Shown: positions 25,529 to 33,756 of the stretch, in pieces | Position numbering within the stretch: position 1 is the first letter of the stretch | Layout: every line of letters begins with the position of its first letter | Assembly: GCA_965247915.1 (NCBI GenBank) | Contig: OZ252048.1 | Location: 992,001 to 1,056,000 of the forward strand | Direction of reading: 5' to 3' | Length of the DNA stretch: 64,000 bases | Source: JAKZRT01 sp965247915 | GTDB lineage: Bacteria; Pseudomonadota; Alphaproteobacteria; Rhodobacterales; Rhodobacteraceae | Program-made: the position numbers and the translations under genes | The notes under the pieces: generated by a model | Told to the model about the DNA's origin: nothing | Seen by the model: only the letters and a program-made list of their open reading frames with translations | Database searches by the model: none

Positions 25529-25903
25529 ATGAACAAGCAATCCGGAACCAGCAAAGCCTCGGCTGACAGGCTGGTCAAAACCATCCGCCGCAAGACCCGG
25601 CAAACGTATTCAGCCGAGGAGAAGATCCGCATTGTTTTGGCGGGTCTTCGGGGCGAGGAAAGCATCTCAGCACTGTGTCGCCGCGAGGGCATCTCAGAGA
25701 GTCTGTATTACAGCTGGTCCAAGGAGTTCCCCGAAGCAGGGAAACGCCGTCTGTCCGGCGATACGGCGCGTCAGGCGACGTCACCCGAGGTGAAGGAGCT
25801 ACGTTCTGAGGCCTTGGCATTGAAAGAATGTGTGGCCGACTTGATCCTGGAAAACCGTCTGCTCAAAAAAAGCATGACAGGGGATGGGGGATACGAGGAA
25901 TGA
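25529..25903 (+). CDS. IS3-family transposase OrfA (helix-turn-helix subunit)
   Basis: 124 aa from the ATG at 25529, which follows AAGGAG. Residues about 25-70 form the HTH_Tnp_1 domain (TYSAEEKIRIVLAGLRGEESISALCRREG and SESLYYSWSKEF). A leucine-zipper-like helix ends the protein (ALKECVADLILENRLLKK). A stretch of seven A followed by G (25865-25872) lies in the overlap with OrfB and could serve as an A-AAA-AAG slippery site for -1 frameshifting to an OrfAB fusion. Confidence 0.88.
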   Translation: MNKQSGTSKASADRLVKTIRRKTRQTYSAEEKIRIVLAGLRGEESISALCRREGISESLYYSWSKEFPEAGKRRLSGDTARQATSPEVKELRSEALALKECVADLILENRLLKKSMTGDGGYEE

Positions 25904-26880
25904 GGTATCCAGCGTCAGAGAAGTTGGAAATCATCCGCACCGTTGAGGGGTCCCATCTGCCTGCGAAGCAAACCTTGGATATGCTGGGCATTCCGCGCAC
26001 CACATTCTACCGATGGTATGACCGCTATGTCGAAGGCGGCTTTGACGCCCTGGCGGATCGCTCACCCTGCCCAAAGTCGGTCTGGAACCGCATTCCCCAA
26101 GATCGGCGAGACGATCTGATTGAATTTGCACTGGAGCACGAGGCGCTGACGACCCGGGAACTGGCGGTAAAGTATACCGATGAGAAGCAGTATTTTATCT
26201 CTGAATCATCGGTTTACCGCTTTCTGAAGGAAGCTGATCTGATCACCGCGCCCGACTATGTTGTGATCAAAGCTGCCGACGAGTTCACGGACAAAACCAC
26301 CGCTATCAACCAGATGTGGCAAACCGACTTCACCTACTTCAGGATCATTGGCTGGGGTTGGTATTATCTCAGCACGATCCTAGACGATTACAGCCGCTAC
26401 ATCATCGCCTGGAAGCTCTGCACAAACATGCGGGCCGAGGACGTGGCGGCGACGATTGAGCTGGCCCTGGCGGCGTCAGGTTGTGATCAGGCGGTTGTGA
26501 GACACAAGCCCCGTCTGCTGAGCGATAACGGCTCTTGCTACATCTCTGGCGACCTGGCCGAATGGCTCGAGGATCGACAGATGGACCACGTTCGCGGTGC
26601 GCCGTTCCATCCGCAAACCCAGGGGAAGATCGAGCGCTGGCATCAGACGATGAAGAACCGGGTTTTGCTGGAAAACTACTATCTGCCCGGCGATCTTAAA
26701 CGCCAGATCGGGGCCTTCGTCGATTACTACAACAACCAGCGCTACCACGAGAGCCTGAACAACGTCACACCCGCCGACGTCTACTTCGGGCGCGGCAAGG
26801 CCATCATCAGAGAAAGGGAAAAGATCAAGAAACTGACAATCCGACAACGCCGCTTGCAACATCAAAAACTCGCGGCATAA
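25900..26880 (+). CDS. IS3-family transposase OrfB (integrase core)
   Basis: 326 aa from the ATG at 25900 overlapping the OrfA stop (ATGA); the frame is open upstream to 25828 and covers the slippery site, as needed for a fusion product. An HTH region (SHLPAKQTLDMLGIPRTTFYRWYDRY) precedes the rve core with the DDE triad: MWQTDFTYF, LLSDNGSCYIS and QGKIERWHQTMK. No disabling mutation is visible. Confidence 0.92.
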   Translation: MRYPASEKLEIIRTVEGSHLPAKQTLDMLGIPRTTFYRWYDRYVEGGFDALADRSPCPKSVWNRIPQDRRDDLIEFALEHEALTTRELAVKYTDEKQYFISESSVYRFLKEADLITAPDYVVIKAADEFTDKTTAINQMWQTDFTYFRIIGWGWYYLSTILDDYSRYIIAWKLCTNMRAEDVAATIELALAASGCDQAVVRHKPRLLSDNGSCYISGDLAEWLEDRQMDHVRGAPFHPQTQGKIERWHQTMKNRVLLENYYLPGDLKRQIGAFVDYYNNQRYHESLNNVTPADVYFGRGKAIIREREKIKKLTIRQRRLQHQKLAA

Positions 26881-27882
26881 TCAATCACACAAACGAACCA
26901 GAGCCTCCAAAACTCAAACCGCTCTGATGTCCCATTTTATATGACGACGGACACGCCCGAACCCAGATCGCCTGAGATATCGGTAATTTGAAGGTGCTCG
27001 GTCGCTGGATCGAAATCGGAGATAACAACCGCCTTTTCTTCCAAAACATCTACCGAGTTGAATTCGCCCGAGATGAAAAGCGGTCAATTCCGGCTCCGCC
27101 AGAGACAGCATCGCCATCGTCCGCGAAAATCGTATCCGCACCGTAGCCGCCGGAAACCGTGTCGGGCGAGGCAACCGGGTCAGCAACGTCGAAGCTAAAG
27201 ATCACGTCGCTGCCCAGGTCGCCAAAAATCGTGTTGGACCCCAGCACATCGGCTATTATGTCGCTATTGTCTTCGCCACGCAGCCAGTCGTCGCCTAGGT
27301 CATCCTAGACATCGACAAGCGTCATCGCCTGTATCGCGTCATAGTCAGACTGCGTAAGTGTGAAGCCGTCAGAAGAGCTAAGGATCGTTGGAAGATCGTC
27401 CAGCGTGCCGCGCAGATCTCCGGTCAGGGAGGCCAGAAATCCGCCGTCAATTGCATCGCGCGCATCGCCGGTAAAAACCTCGTCATCACCCGCACCCGGA
27501 TTGACGATGTCGCGGCCCTCGTAGGTAAAAATTCGATCATTTCCCGCGCCGGCGTTGACGGTGTCGTCGCCGGCGTTGGTCAGGATCAACTCATCCTCTG
27601 GACCTCCGTTAATCAGGTCGTCACCAGCGGTTCCCGTGATCAGTATAGGATCGGGCACGTCCGGCTCCAGGTCGGGGTCAGCTACTTCGGCGCCCTGACC
27701 AAGGCCCACAATGCCTGCTATGAATCCAAAACCTAATAGCAACAGTAATACTTACGACATATCGCGTTTCCAAATTTCCTGGCGCGTAAATTAACTCTCT
27801 GGCCCTTGTCAGTCAAGAATCGCCGGGCAAGGATGGTTGCTTGGCAAAGTGGCCCTGTCAGCGTTGCAGATGGCACACGCGG

Positions 27883-28254
27883 TCAAGCGAGCTCGTCCAG
27901 CACCTTGCGGGCCGCCCTGAAACACTCCATCGCCTGGGGCACACCGCAATAGATGCCGACCACATGGATGATCGCGCGGATCTCGTCGCGGGTGACGCCA
28001 TTGTTGACCGCGCCGCGACAATGCAGCTCCCATTCGTGCATTTTGCCCAAGGCTCCGATCATCGCAAGGTTCATCATCGACCGGGTTCTGGCGTCGATTG
28101 TATCATCGCCCCAGCCGAAGCCCCAGCACCAGGCGGTCATCGCCTCTTGAAACGGGCGCGTGAAGTCGTCGGCGGCGGCAAGGTTGTTTTCGACGTAATT
28201 CGCGCCCAGTGTGGCTTTGCGGCGCTCCAGGCCAATGTCAAATTTTCCGTCCAT
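27883..28254 (-). CDS. Carboxymuconolactone decarboxylase (CMD) family protein
   Basis: 123 aa starting MDGKFDIGLERRKATLGANYV. The frame is open upstream to 28458 but the PcaC-type start fixes it. The CMD core is present: MTAWCWGFGWGDDTIDARTRSMMNLAMIGALG, then ELHCRGAVNNGVTRDEIRAIIHV and YCGVPQAMECF. It resembles 4-carboxymuconolactone decarboxylase more than AhpD, as it lacks a CxxC pair. No other protocatechuate genes are nearby, so the substrate is uncertain. It is divergent from the DMSP-lyase-like gene. Confidence 0.82.
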   Translation of the reverse strand: MDGKFDIGLERRKATLGANYVENNLAAADDFTRPFQEAMTAWCWGFGWGDDTIDARTRSMMNLAMIGALGKMHEWELHCRGAVNNGVTRDEIRAIIHVVGIYCGVPQAMECFRAARKVLDELA

Positions 28255-28418
28255 ATCCGGTCCCCTTTGATGAGCGCGCCGTCGCGCAATGTCTCGCACC
28301 CTAGGGCGAATGCGTGACCGACTGAACCCCGGGCTTGGCAGGCGGCGAAATTGCCCTTGCGCCGGGCGGGGTTGGGCAGCAGGGTCAGGTGCGGCAGCGC
28401 TGGCACCAAGGAAAGGCG

Positions 28419-29024
28419 ATGAACAGACAGGACTTTGAGCGGGCGCTTGAACTGACATCGGCCCTTCACCGCGACGATCCGGCGGTTGCCGATTTCTGCC
28501 CTTTTGCGGCTGAAGTTGCCTATCGGCACATCGACCCGTTCATCATCCCGGCAGCGCGCGCTCTAGCGCGGGATCAGCGGTTAGGCCCGACTATAGACGC
28601 AGCGCTGCGCGACGCATTGGTCGGGCTTTGGGACAAGGCATTTTGGCGCGAAACCTACCGCGGCACCAATATCGGCGAGGACTTTCTGGCGCGCTTTGGC
28701 TGTTACGAACTTGCCGGGCGCGGCGGGCATTTCGATTGCCGGCCAATGCGGTCGTTCGTGGTCTATTCTGACGCCGATCTTTATTATCCCTGGCACCACC
28801 ACCCTTCGGAAGAGCTCTATCTGATCGTTGCAGGCGCCGCGCTTTTCGAGGCCGAAGGGCAAGAACCGCGTATACTGTGCGCGGGCGACACGGCCTTTCA
28901 CGCCATCAGTCAGCCGCATGCGATGACCACGCAGGGCGATCCAGTGCTGGCCTATGTGCTGTGGCGCGGGCCCGATATGGACACGGCACCGGTGCTGACC
29001 GATCCGGACCAATTGCGCGCGTGA
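28419..29024 (+). CDS. DMSP lyase family cupin protein (DddQ-like)
   Basis: 201 aa, a size usual for DddQ, from the ATG at 28419 preceded by AAGGAAAGG. The C-terminal cupin has YYPWHHHPSEELYLIVAG (residues about 122-139: Y122, H126-H128, E131/E132, Y134) and H167 in SQPHAMT. These match the metal-binding and catalytic region of DddQ-type lyases that split dimethylsulfoniopropionate into acrylate and dimethyl sulfide. The family also holds members with other or unknown substrates, so the activity is probable rather than certain. No DMSP-linked neighbour is seen. Confidence 0.7.
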   Translation: MNRQDFERALELTSALHRDDPAVADFCPFAAEVAYRHIDPFIIPAARALARDQRLGPTIDAALRDALVGLWDKAFWRETYRGTNIGEDFLARFGCYELAGRGGHFDCRPMRSFVVYSDADLYYPWHHHPSEELYLIVAGAALFEAEGQEPRILCAGDTAFHAISQPHAMTTQGDPVLAYVLWRGPDMDTAPVLTDPDQLRA

Positions 29025-29027
29025 GGT

Positions 29028-29963
29028 TCAGGTCCCGGTCGTCTGAAGAGCGGCCTCGGCCGATTTCACCGCTTTGCCAACCCGCGCGATCATGAATTCC
29101 ATGAACAGCCGGGTCTTGGGGTCCTGCCGCCGCCGGTGCATGAACAGGCACGCCATCTGTACCGGTTCGGGGGGCGTCTTTACGGCGACGGGCACCAATC
29201 GGCCCGCGTTCAGGTCGTCGACAATCTCAAAAACCGGTTTCAGCGCGATGCCGTGGCCGGCCAGGGCCCAATTGGTCAGCACGTCGCCGTCGTCGCATTC
29301 CATCCGGCCGGCAACGCGGTACCTTTGTGGTCCGTCAGCGGTCAGCAACCGCCACTGGAATTCACTGGCGCCCGGAAAGCGCAGGTTCAGGCATTCGTGT
29401 TGGTCGGCGATCAGGGCGGCACCGTCTTCAGGGTTGCCGCGATCGGCGATGTAGGCCGGGGCGGCGCACAGCACGCGCCGACAGTCGGCAATGCCCCGGA
29501 TACGCAGGTTCGAATCCTCGGGCTGGCCAAGAAAGAACGCAACATCGAGGCCTTCGCTGGTCAGATCGACATTGCGGTCGGTTAGGCGAAGGCGCACGCT
29601 GATTTCTGGGTATTCGGAAATGAAATCAGGCACTTGCGGCGCAAGAAGGCGGCGGCCAACCCCCAGGGGCGCGGACACATGCAGCGACCCTTTCGGGTTT
29701 TCGGTAATCGAGACAACGCGCGCTTCGGCCGCGTCCACGCTTTCCAGCACGGTGCAGGCCCCGCCGTAAAAGGCGCGGCCCTGTTCGGTCGGCGACAGAT
29801 TGCGGGTGGTGCGCTGAAACAGCCGCACCCGCAGGTGTTCCTCGAGCTGGCTGATCCTGGCCGAAGTTACCGCCGGCGATACCCTGAGATCGCGGCCCGC
29901 CGCCGACATCGAGCCCAACTCGTAGACGCGCACAAAGGTTCGGATATTGTCGAGGTAGGACAT
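29028..29963 (-). CDS. LysR-family transcriptional regulator (likely of urate catabolism)
   Basis: 311 aa from the ATG at 29963. N-terminal winged HTH (about residues 1-60: MSYLDNIRTFVRVYELGSMS, SPAVTSARISQLEEHLRVRLF) and a C-terminal LysR substrate domain beginning near GSLHVSAP. It is divergent from puuD with a 99-bp shared promoter region, the classic LysR layout, so control of the urate operon is likely. The inducer is unknown. The stop is 3 bp from the end of the convergent cupin gene. Confidence 0.88.
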   Translation of the reverse strand: MSYLDNIRTFVRVYELGSMSAAGRDLRVSPAVTSARISQLEEHLRVRLFQRTTRNLSPTEQGRAFYGGACTVLESVDAAEARVVSITENPKGSLHVSAPLGVGRRLLAPQVPDFISEYPEISVRLRLTDRNVDLTSEGLDVAFFLGQPEDSNLRIRGIADCRRVLCAAPAYIADRGNPEDGAALIADQHECLNLRFPGASEFQWRLLTADGPQRYRVAGRMECDDGDVLTNWALAGHGIALKPVFEIVDDLNAGRLVPVAVKTPPEPVQMACLFMHRRRQDPKTRLFMEFMIARVGKAVKSAEAALQTTGT

Positions 29964-30062
29964 TTTTCGGCGATTTTTGATAAAGCTTAGTAATAAATGG
30001 GAATACCGAATAAACGCGCCTTTGCCTAGTCTGGGCGTAGTCGAACCAAGCGGGGTCTGCCG
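29964..30062. promoter_or_regulatory. Shared promoter region lysR/puuD with a GGAATACC motif
   Basis: The 99-bp divergent region is AT-rich near lysR and contains GGGAATACCGAATAA (about 29999-30013). A near-identical GGAATACCAATA (31766-31777) lies upstream of puuE, inside an inverted repeat. The shared word in two regulatory regions of the same pathway suggests a binding site for the LysR regulator. Inference only. Confidence 0.45.
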
Positions 30063-31298
30063 ATGTATGACATGGCGGTATTGTGGGAATGGCTGGCCTT
30101 CGCGGTCCGCTGGCTGCACGTCATCACCGGGATCGCCTGGATCGGGTCGTCGTTTTATTTCATCGCGCTTGATCTGGGGCTTCGAAAGGCTCCCGACCTG
30201 CCAGCGGGGGCGCACGGCGAGGAATGGCAGGTTCACGGTGGCGGCTTCTATCACATCCGAAAATACCTGGTTGCGCCCGAAGAAATGCCCGAGCATCTGA
30301 CCTGGTTCAAATGGGAAAGCTATTCGACCTGGCTTTCCGGGGCGGCTTTGCTGATGATCGTTTATTGGGCCGGGGCCGAACTATACCTGATCGACCCTTC
30401 GAAGGCCGATCTCAGCATCTGGCAGGGAATACTGATCTCGGCCGCGTCGCTGTCCATCGGCTGGATTGTCTATGATCTTTTGTGCAAATCCGGGCTGGCC
30501 GAACGACCGACCTTTCTGATGGTGCTGCTCTTCATCCTGCTGGTCATCATGAGCTGGGGCTACAACCAAGTCTTTACCGGCCGCGCATCCTTGCTGCATT
30601 TGGGCGCATTCACGGCGACGATCATGACCGCCAATGTGTTTTTCATCATCATGCCGAACCAGCGCATTGTGGTGGGCGATCTGAAGGCCGGGCGTGCGCC
30701 GGACCCCAAATACGGCAAAATCGCCAAGCTGCGGTCGACCCACAACAATTACCTGACCCTGCCGGTCATTTTCCTGATGCTCTCGATCCACTACCCGCTG
30801 GCCTTTGCCACCCAGTACTCGTGGATCATCGCGGCGCTGGTGTTTCTGATGGGGGTCACGATCCGCCACTACTTCAACTCGTATCATGCGCGCAGCGGCA
30901 ATCCGACCTGGACCTGGGCAGCGACCGTGGTGCTATTTCTGCTGATTGCCTGGCTTTCCACCGCTGGTCAGCACGATACGCTGGAAGCGGCCGAGGCGCG
31001 CCCGCTCACCGCCATCGAGACGCGCTTTGCGCAAGCCCCGGGGTTTGCCGAGACCCACGACATCATTCTGGGCCGCTGTTCGATGTGCCATGCGCGCGAG
31101 CCGGTGTGGGATGGCATGCTCTGGGCGCCCAAGGGGGTGCTTTTGGAAACCAGAGGCGACATCGCGCGGTATGCCCGCGAGATCTACCTGCAGGCCGGGC
31201 TGAGCCACGCCATGCCGCCCGCCAATATCACCGACCTTCCGCCCCAAGACCGCCTAACGATCGTGACCTGGTACCGCGCGGCGCGTAGCGCAAACTGA
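30063..31298 (+). CDS. puuD: Urate hydroxylase PuuD (membrane protein with C-terminal cytochrome c)
   Basis: 411 aa. The N-terminal part is a urate oxidase N domain with about eight transmembrane helices (for example VRWLHVITGIAWIGSSFYF near residue 15 and later HIS-rich helices). The C-terminal about 90 residues carry a single cytochrome c motif CSMCH (about 335-339) with a methionine-containing loop (SHAMPPANI). It oxidises urate to 5-hydroxyisourate and passes electrons to the respiratory chain. Start ATG at 30063 or 30075. Intact and first in the plus-strand urate cluster. Confidence 0.93.
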   Translation: MYDMAVLWEWLAFAVRWLHVITGIAWIGSSFYFIALDLGLRKAPDLPAGAHGEEWQVHGGGFYHIRKYLVAPEEMPEHLTWFKWESYSTWLSGAALLMIVYWAGAELYLIDPSKADLSIWQGILISAASLSIGWIVYDLLCKSGLAERPTFLMVLLFILLVIMSWGYNQVFTGRASLLHLGAFTATIMTANVFFIIMPNQRIVVGDLKAGRAPDPKYGKIAKLRSTHNNYLTLPVIFLMLSIHYPLAFATQYSWIIAALVFLMGVTIRHYFNSYHARSGNPTWTWAATVVLFLLIAWLSTAGQHDTLEAAEARPLTAIETRFAQAPGFAETHDIILGRCSMCHAREPVWDGMLWAPKGVLLETRGDIARYAREIYLQAGLSHAMPPANITDLPPQDRLTIVTWYRAARSAN

Positions 31299-31305
31299 TC
31301 GAAGT

Positions 31306-31659
31306 CTAGCTGCCCCGATAGGTCGAATAGCCAAAGGGCGACAGCAAGAGCGGCACGTGGTAATGATCGTCTTCGCCCAACCCGAAGCGGATCGGGATCA
31401 TGTCGAGAAAGCGCGGCTCTGATGTTTTTGCGCCGGTCGCATCGAGATAGGCACCGGCGTGGAACGCGAGTTCGTAAACGCCGTGCGCAAATTCGCCGCC
31501 GGGCAGGATCGGACTGTCGGTTCGGCCATCGTCGTTGGTGGCCATCGAATGCAGGTGGACCCGTGTTTCGCCCTCGATCCGGTAGAGGTCGATCTTCAGC
31601 CCCGCGGCCGGGCAACCACGGGAAGTGTCCAGAACATGAGTAGTCAGATATCCAGGCAT
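31306..31659 (-). CDS. uraH: 5-Hydroxyisourate hydrolase
   Basis: 117 aa, a transthyretin-like protein. The N-terminal signature GYLTTHVLDTSRGCPAAG and the C-terminal tetrapeptide YRGS are the diagnostic motifs of HIU hydrolase; the central HVHLHS-type residues are seen as TRVHLHSMATNDDGR. It hydrolyses 5-hydroxyisourate to OHCU. It is oriented against puuD, 8 bp apart at the 3' ends, and divergent from puuE. Confidence 0.95.
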   Translation of the reverse strand: MPGYLTTHVLDTSRGCPAAGLKIDLYRIEGETRVHLHSMATNDDGRTDSPILPGGEFAHGVYELAFHAGAYLDATGAKTSEPRFLDMIPIRFGLGEDDHYHVPLLLSPFGYSTYRGS

Positions 31660-31749
31660 TACGCTCCTCCTTGCCAGCCGGTTTTGACCCTTCGGTCGAT
31701 CAAGGCCAAGGCTGAGCGGTTATAGGCTCTTTCTGACTTTTTTTGAAAG

Positions 31750-31777
31750 TATTGGTCATTGATCTGGAATACCAATA
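31750..31777. promoter_or_regulatory. Inverted repeat TATTGGT-N14-ACCAATA upstream of puuE
   Basis: A perfect 7-bp inverted repeat with a 14-bp spacer lies 17 bp before the puuE ATG, in the gap divergent from uraH. Its right half extends to GGAATACCAATA, shared with the lysR/puuD promoter. It is a good candidate operator for the LysR regulator. Its closeness to the start suggests that the promoter overlaps it. Confidence 0.5.
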
Positions 31778-31793
31778 GCGGCAAGCGAATGAG

Positions 31794-33209
31794 ATGGCGG
31801 TGAAACGATACCCCCGAAATATGATCGGCTATGGTGCAAATCCCCCCGACCCGCAGTGGCCGGGTGGGGCACGGATCGCCATCCAGATCGTCGTTAACTA
31901 TGAAGAAGGCGGCGAAAACAACCTGTTGCACGGCGACGCGGGATCAGAAGCGTTCTTGTCCGAAATCGTGGGTGCGGCGGCATGGCCGGGCCAGCGTCAC
32001 TGGAACATGGAATCGATCTATGAATACGGCGCGCGCGCCGGGTTCTGGCGGTTGCACCGGATGCTCAAAGATCTGCCGGTCACCGTTTTCGGTGTCGCCA
32101 CGGCGCTGGCGCGGTCGCCCGAACAGGTCGGGGCGATGCAAGGCGCGGGGTGGGAAATAGCCAGCCACGGCCTGAAGTGGGTCGATTACAAGGATTTCCC
32201 GGAAGCCGATGAACGCGACCATATGGCTGCGGCCATCCGTCTGCACGGTGAAGTTACGGGCGAGCGCCCGCGCGGCTGGTACACCGGGCGGTGTTCGGTG
32301 AACACGGTGCGGCTGGCCGCCGAAGAGGGCGGCTTCGACTATGTCGCCGACGCCTACGACGACGACCTGCCCCATTGGTTGCGCTTTGGCGACCGCAATC
32401 AGCTTGTTGTGCCCTACACGCTCGACGCCAATGACATGCGGTTTGCGACGCCGCAGGGGTTCAATTCGGGCGATCAGTTCGAGACCTATTTGCGCGACAG
32501 CTTTGACGTTCTCTACGCCGAAGGAACCGCCGGGTCGGCCAAGATGATGTCGATCGGTCTGCATTGCCGCCTGGCCGGGCGCCCCGGGCGCGCAGCGGCT
32601 TTGCGGCGGTTCATCGACTATACCCGAGGCCTCGAAGGCGTCTGGTTCGCGACCCGCGCTCAGATCGCAGCGCACTGGGCCAAAACTCATCCGCCCCGGC
32701 ATCGCGAAAGGGCCAGCGATATGAACCGCGCAACTTTCGTCGCCGAATTCGGCGGCATGTTCGAACATTCGGCCTGGATTGCCGAGCGCGCATTTGACGG
32801 CGAACTGGGGCCCGCGCACGACACCGCTTACGGCGTTTGGCACGCGCTGGCGCGGGTCTTTCGGTCAGCCAGCGCCGACCAACGGCTGGGGGTTCTGACC
32901 GCCCACCCCGATCTGGCCGGAAAACTGGCCGCCGCCAAGCGCCTGACCGACGAAAGCACCTCGGAACAGTCCTCGGCCGGGCTCGACGCGCTCACCGAAA
33001 GCGAACATGCCGCTTTCACGCGGCTCAACACCGCCTACACCGAAAAATTCGCCTTTCCCTTCATCATCGCGGTGCGCGACCACGACAAAAGCTCGATCCT
33101 GCGCGCTTTTGAGACCCGCGTCGAAAACGACATCGACACCGAATTCGCCGAGGCCTGCAAACAGGTCGAACGTATCGCCCAGCTGCGGTGTGAGGAGAAA
33201 CTGGGGTGA
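31794..33209 (+). CDS. puuE: Fused allantoinase PuuE - OHCU decarboxylase UraD
   Basis: 471 aa. Residues 1-305 are the polysaccharide-deacetylase-like allantoinase PuuE (NLLHGDAGSEAFLSE, EIASHGLKWVDY, RPRGWYTGRCSVNT). Residues about 310-471 are the OHCU decarboxylase domain (RATFVAEFGGMFEHSAWIAERAF with the catalytic His, and LAGKLAAAKRLTDESTSEQ). One polypeptide can therefore make S-allantoin from OHCU and open it to allantoate. It lies between uraH and allA; allA starts within its last codon. The fusion is known in proteobacteria. Confidence 0.93.
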   Translation: MAVKRYPRNMIGYGANPPDPQWPGGARIAIQIVVNYEEGGENNLLHGDAGSEAFLSEIVGAAAWPGQRHWNMESIYEYGARAGFWRLHRMLKDLPVTVFGVATALARSPEQVGAMQGAGWEIASHGLKWVDYKDFPEADERDHMAAAIRLHGEVTGERPRGWYTGRCSVNTVRLAAEEGGFDYVADAYDDDLPHWLRFGDRNQLVVPYTLDANDMRFATPQGFNSGDQFETYLRDSFDVLYAEGTAGSAKMMSIGLHCRLAGRPGRAAALRRFIDYTRGLEGVWFATRAQIAAHWAKTHPPRHRERASDMNRATFVAEFGGMFEHSAWIAERAFDGELGPAHDTAYGVWHALARVFRSASADQRLGVLTAHPDLAGKLAAAKRLTDESTSEQSSAGLDALTESEHAAFTRLNTAYTEKFAFPFIIAVRDHDKSSILRAFETRVENDIDTEFAEACKQVERIAQLRCEEKLG

Positions 33210-33697
33210 GCACGACGATCACCGCCGCGCCGCTGACCGCCGAGGCGTTCGCGCCCTTCGGCGATGTGATCGAAGCCACAGGCGCGCCTGACAAAGTTAT
33301 CAATCAAGGGTTTTGCGGGCGATATGATAACCTTGCCGCGCTTGATTTTGGCGAAGACGGGCGCGCCGGTATTTCGGTCTTTGACGCGACCCCGCGCGCG
33401 CTTCCCTACCGGCTCGACATGGTTGAACGCCATCCCGAGGGCAGCCAGACCTTTCTGCCGATGACCGAACACGCTTTTCTGGTCATCGTAGCCCCCGACG
33501 AAAATGGCACACCCGGCCAGCCGCTGGCCTTTGTCACCAAACCCGGCCAGGGGTTGAATTTTCATCGCGGCATCTGGCATGGTGTGCTGACGCCGCTGCA
33601 CGCGCCGGGGCGCTTTGCGGTTGTCGATCGCATCGGTGACACGCAAAATCTGGAGGAGTATTGGTTTGAGGCGAAATATGTGGTTAGTTTGCGGTAG
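33206..33697 (+). CDS. allA: Ureidoglycolate lyase
   Basis: 163 aa, GTG start overlapping the puuE-uraD stop. The AllA/ureidoglycolate hydrolase cupin-like fold is shown by LTAEAFAPFGDVIEATG, MVERHPEGSQTFLPM, FLVIVAPDENG and FHRGIWHGVLTPL. It splits ureidoglycolate into glyoxylate and urea, the last step of the pathway before central metabolism. Co-translation with the fused enzyme upstream is likely. Complete. Confidence 0.93.
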   Translation: MSTTITAAPLTAEAFAPFGDVIEATGAPDKVINQGFCGRYDNLAALDFGEDGRAGISVFDATPRALPYRLDMVERHPEGSQTFLPMTEHAFLVIVAPDENGTPGQPLAFVTKPGQGLNFHRGIWHGVLTPLHAPGRFAVVDRIGDTQNLEEYWFEAKYVVSLR

Positions 33698-33756
33698 TAT
33701 TGTGGTAAAAAACACACACCACACAAGGGACAGCGAACGCTCAGAAGGAGAAAACT

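Larger units (their letters stand above)
25476..26938 (+). mobile_element. IS3-family insertion sequence
   Basis: About 1463 bp. ATATG is present on both sides (25471-25475 and 26939-26943), and removing the element with one copy restores the RTX reading frame (VV-IS-VPKAL), which fixes the position. The following A is also shared, so the ends are uncertain by a base or so. Ends share CATCAG about 10 bp inside each terminus but the inverted repeat is imperfect. It carries two overlapping transposase ORFs. Confidence 0.8.
25298..27760 (-). pseudogene. Decayed RTX/hemolysin-type calcium-binding repeat gene, split by an IS3 element
   Basis: Minus-strand reading gives a hydrophobic N-terminus (LLLLLGFGFIAGIVGLG), then nonapeptide-like GGxGxDxxx repeats (AGDDTVNAGAGNDRIFTYEG and more). 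A C-terminal domain (VVISDFDPATEHLQI to DLSGANIEVLTAL) ends at 25298. Lesions: TAA as the third codon after the likely ATG at 27760, TAG at 27305-27307, a one-base loss in a T-run near 27075-27079, and the IS3 insertion at 25476-26938. RTX proteins of this type are usually secreted by type I systems; no such transporter gene is nearby. Confidence 0.75.

Noticed and set aside
27305..27742. Intact small RTX protein
   Set aside because: The frame has a stop two codons after the likely start and an in-frame TAG, with repeat-coding sequence continuing beyond it; it is a fragment of a pseudogene.
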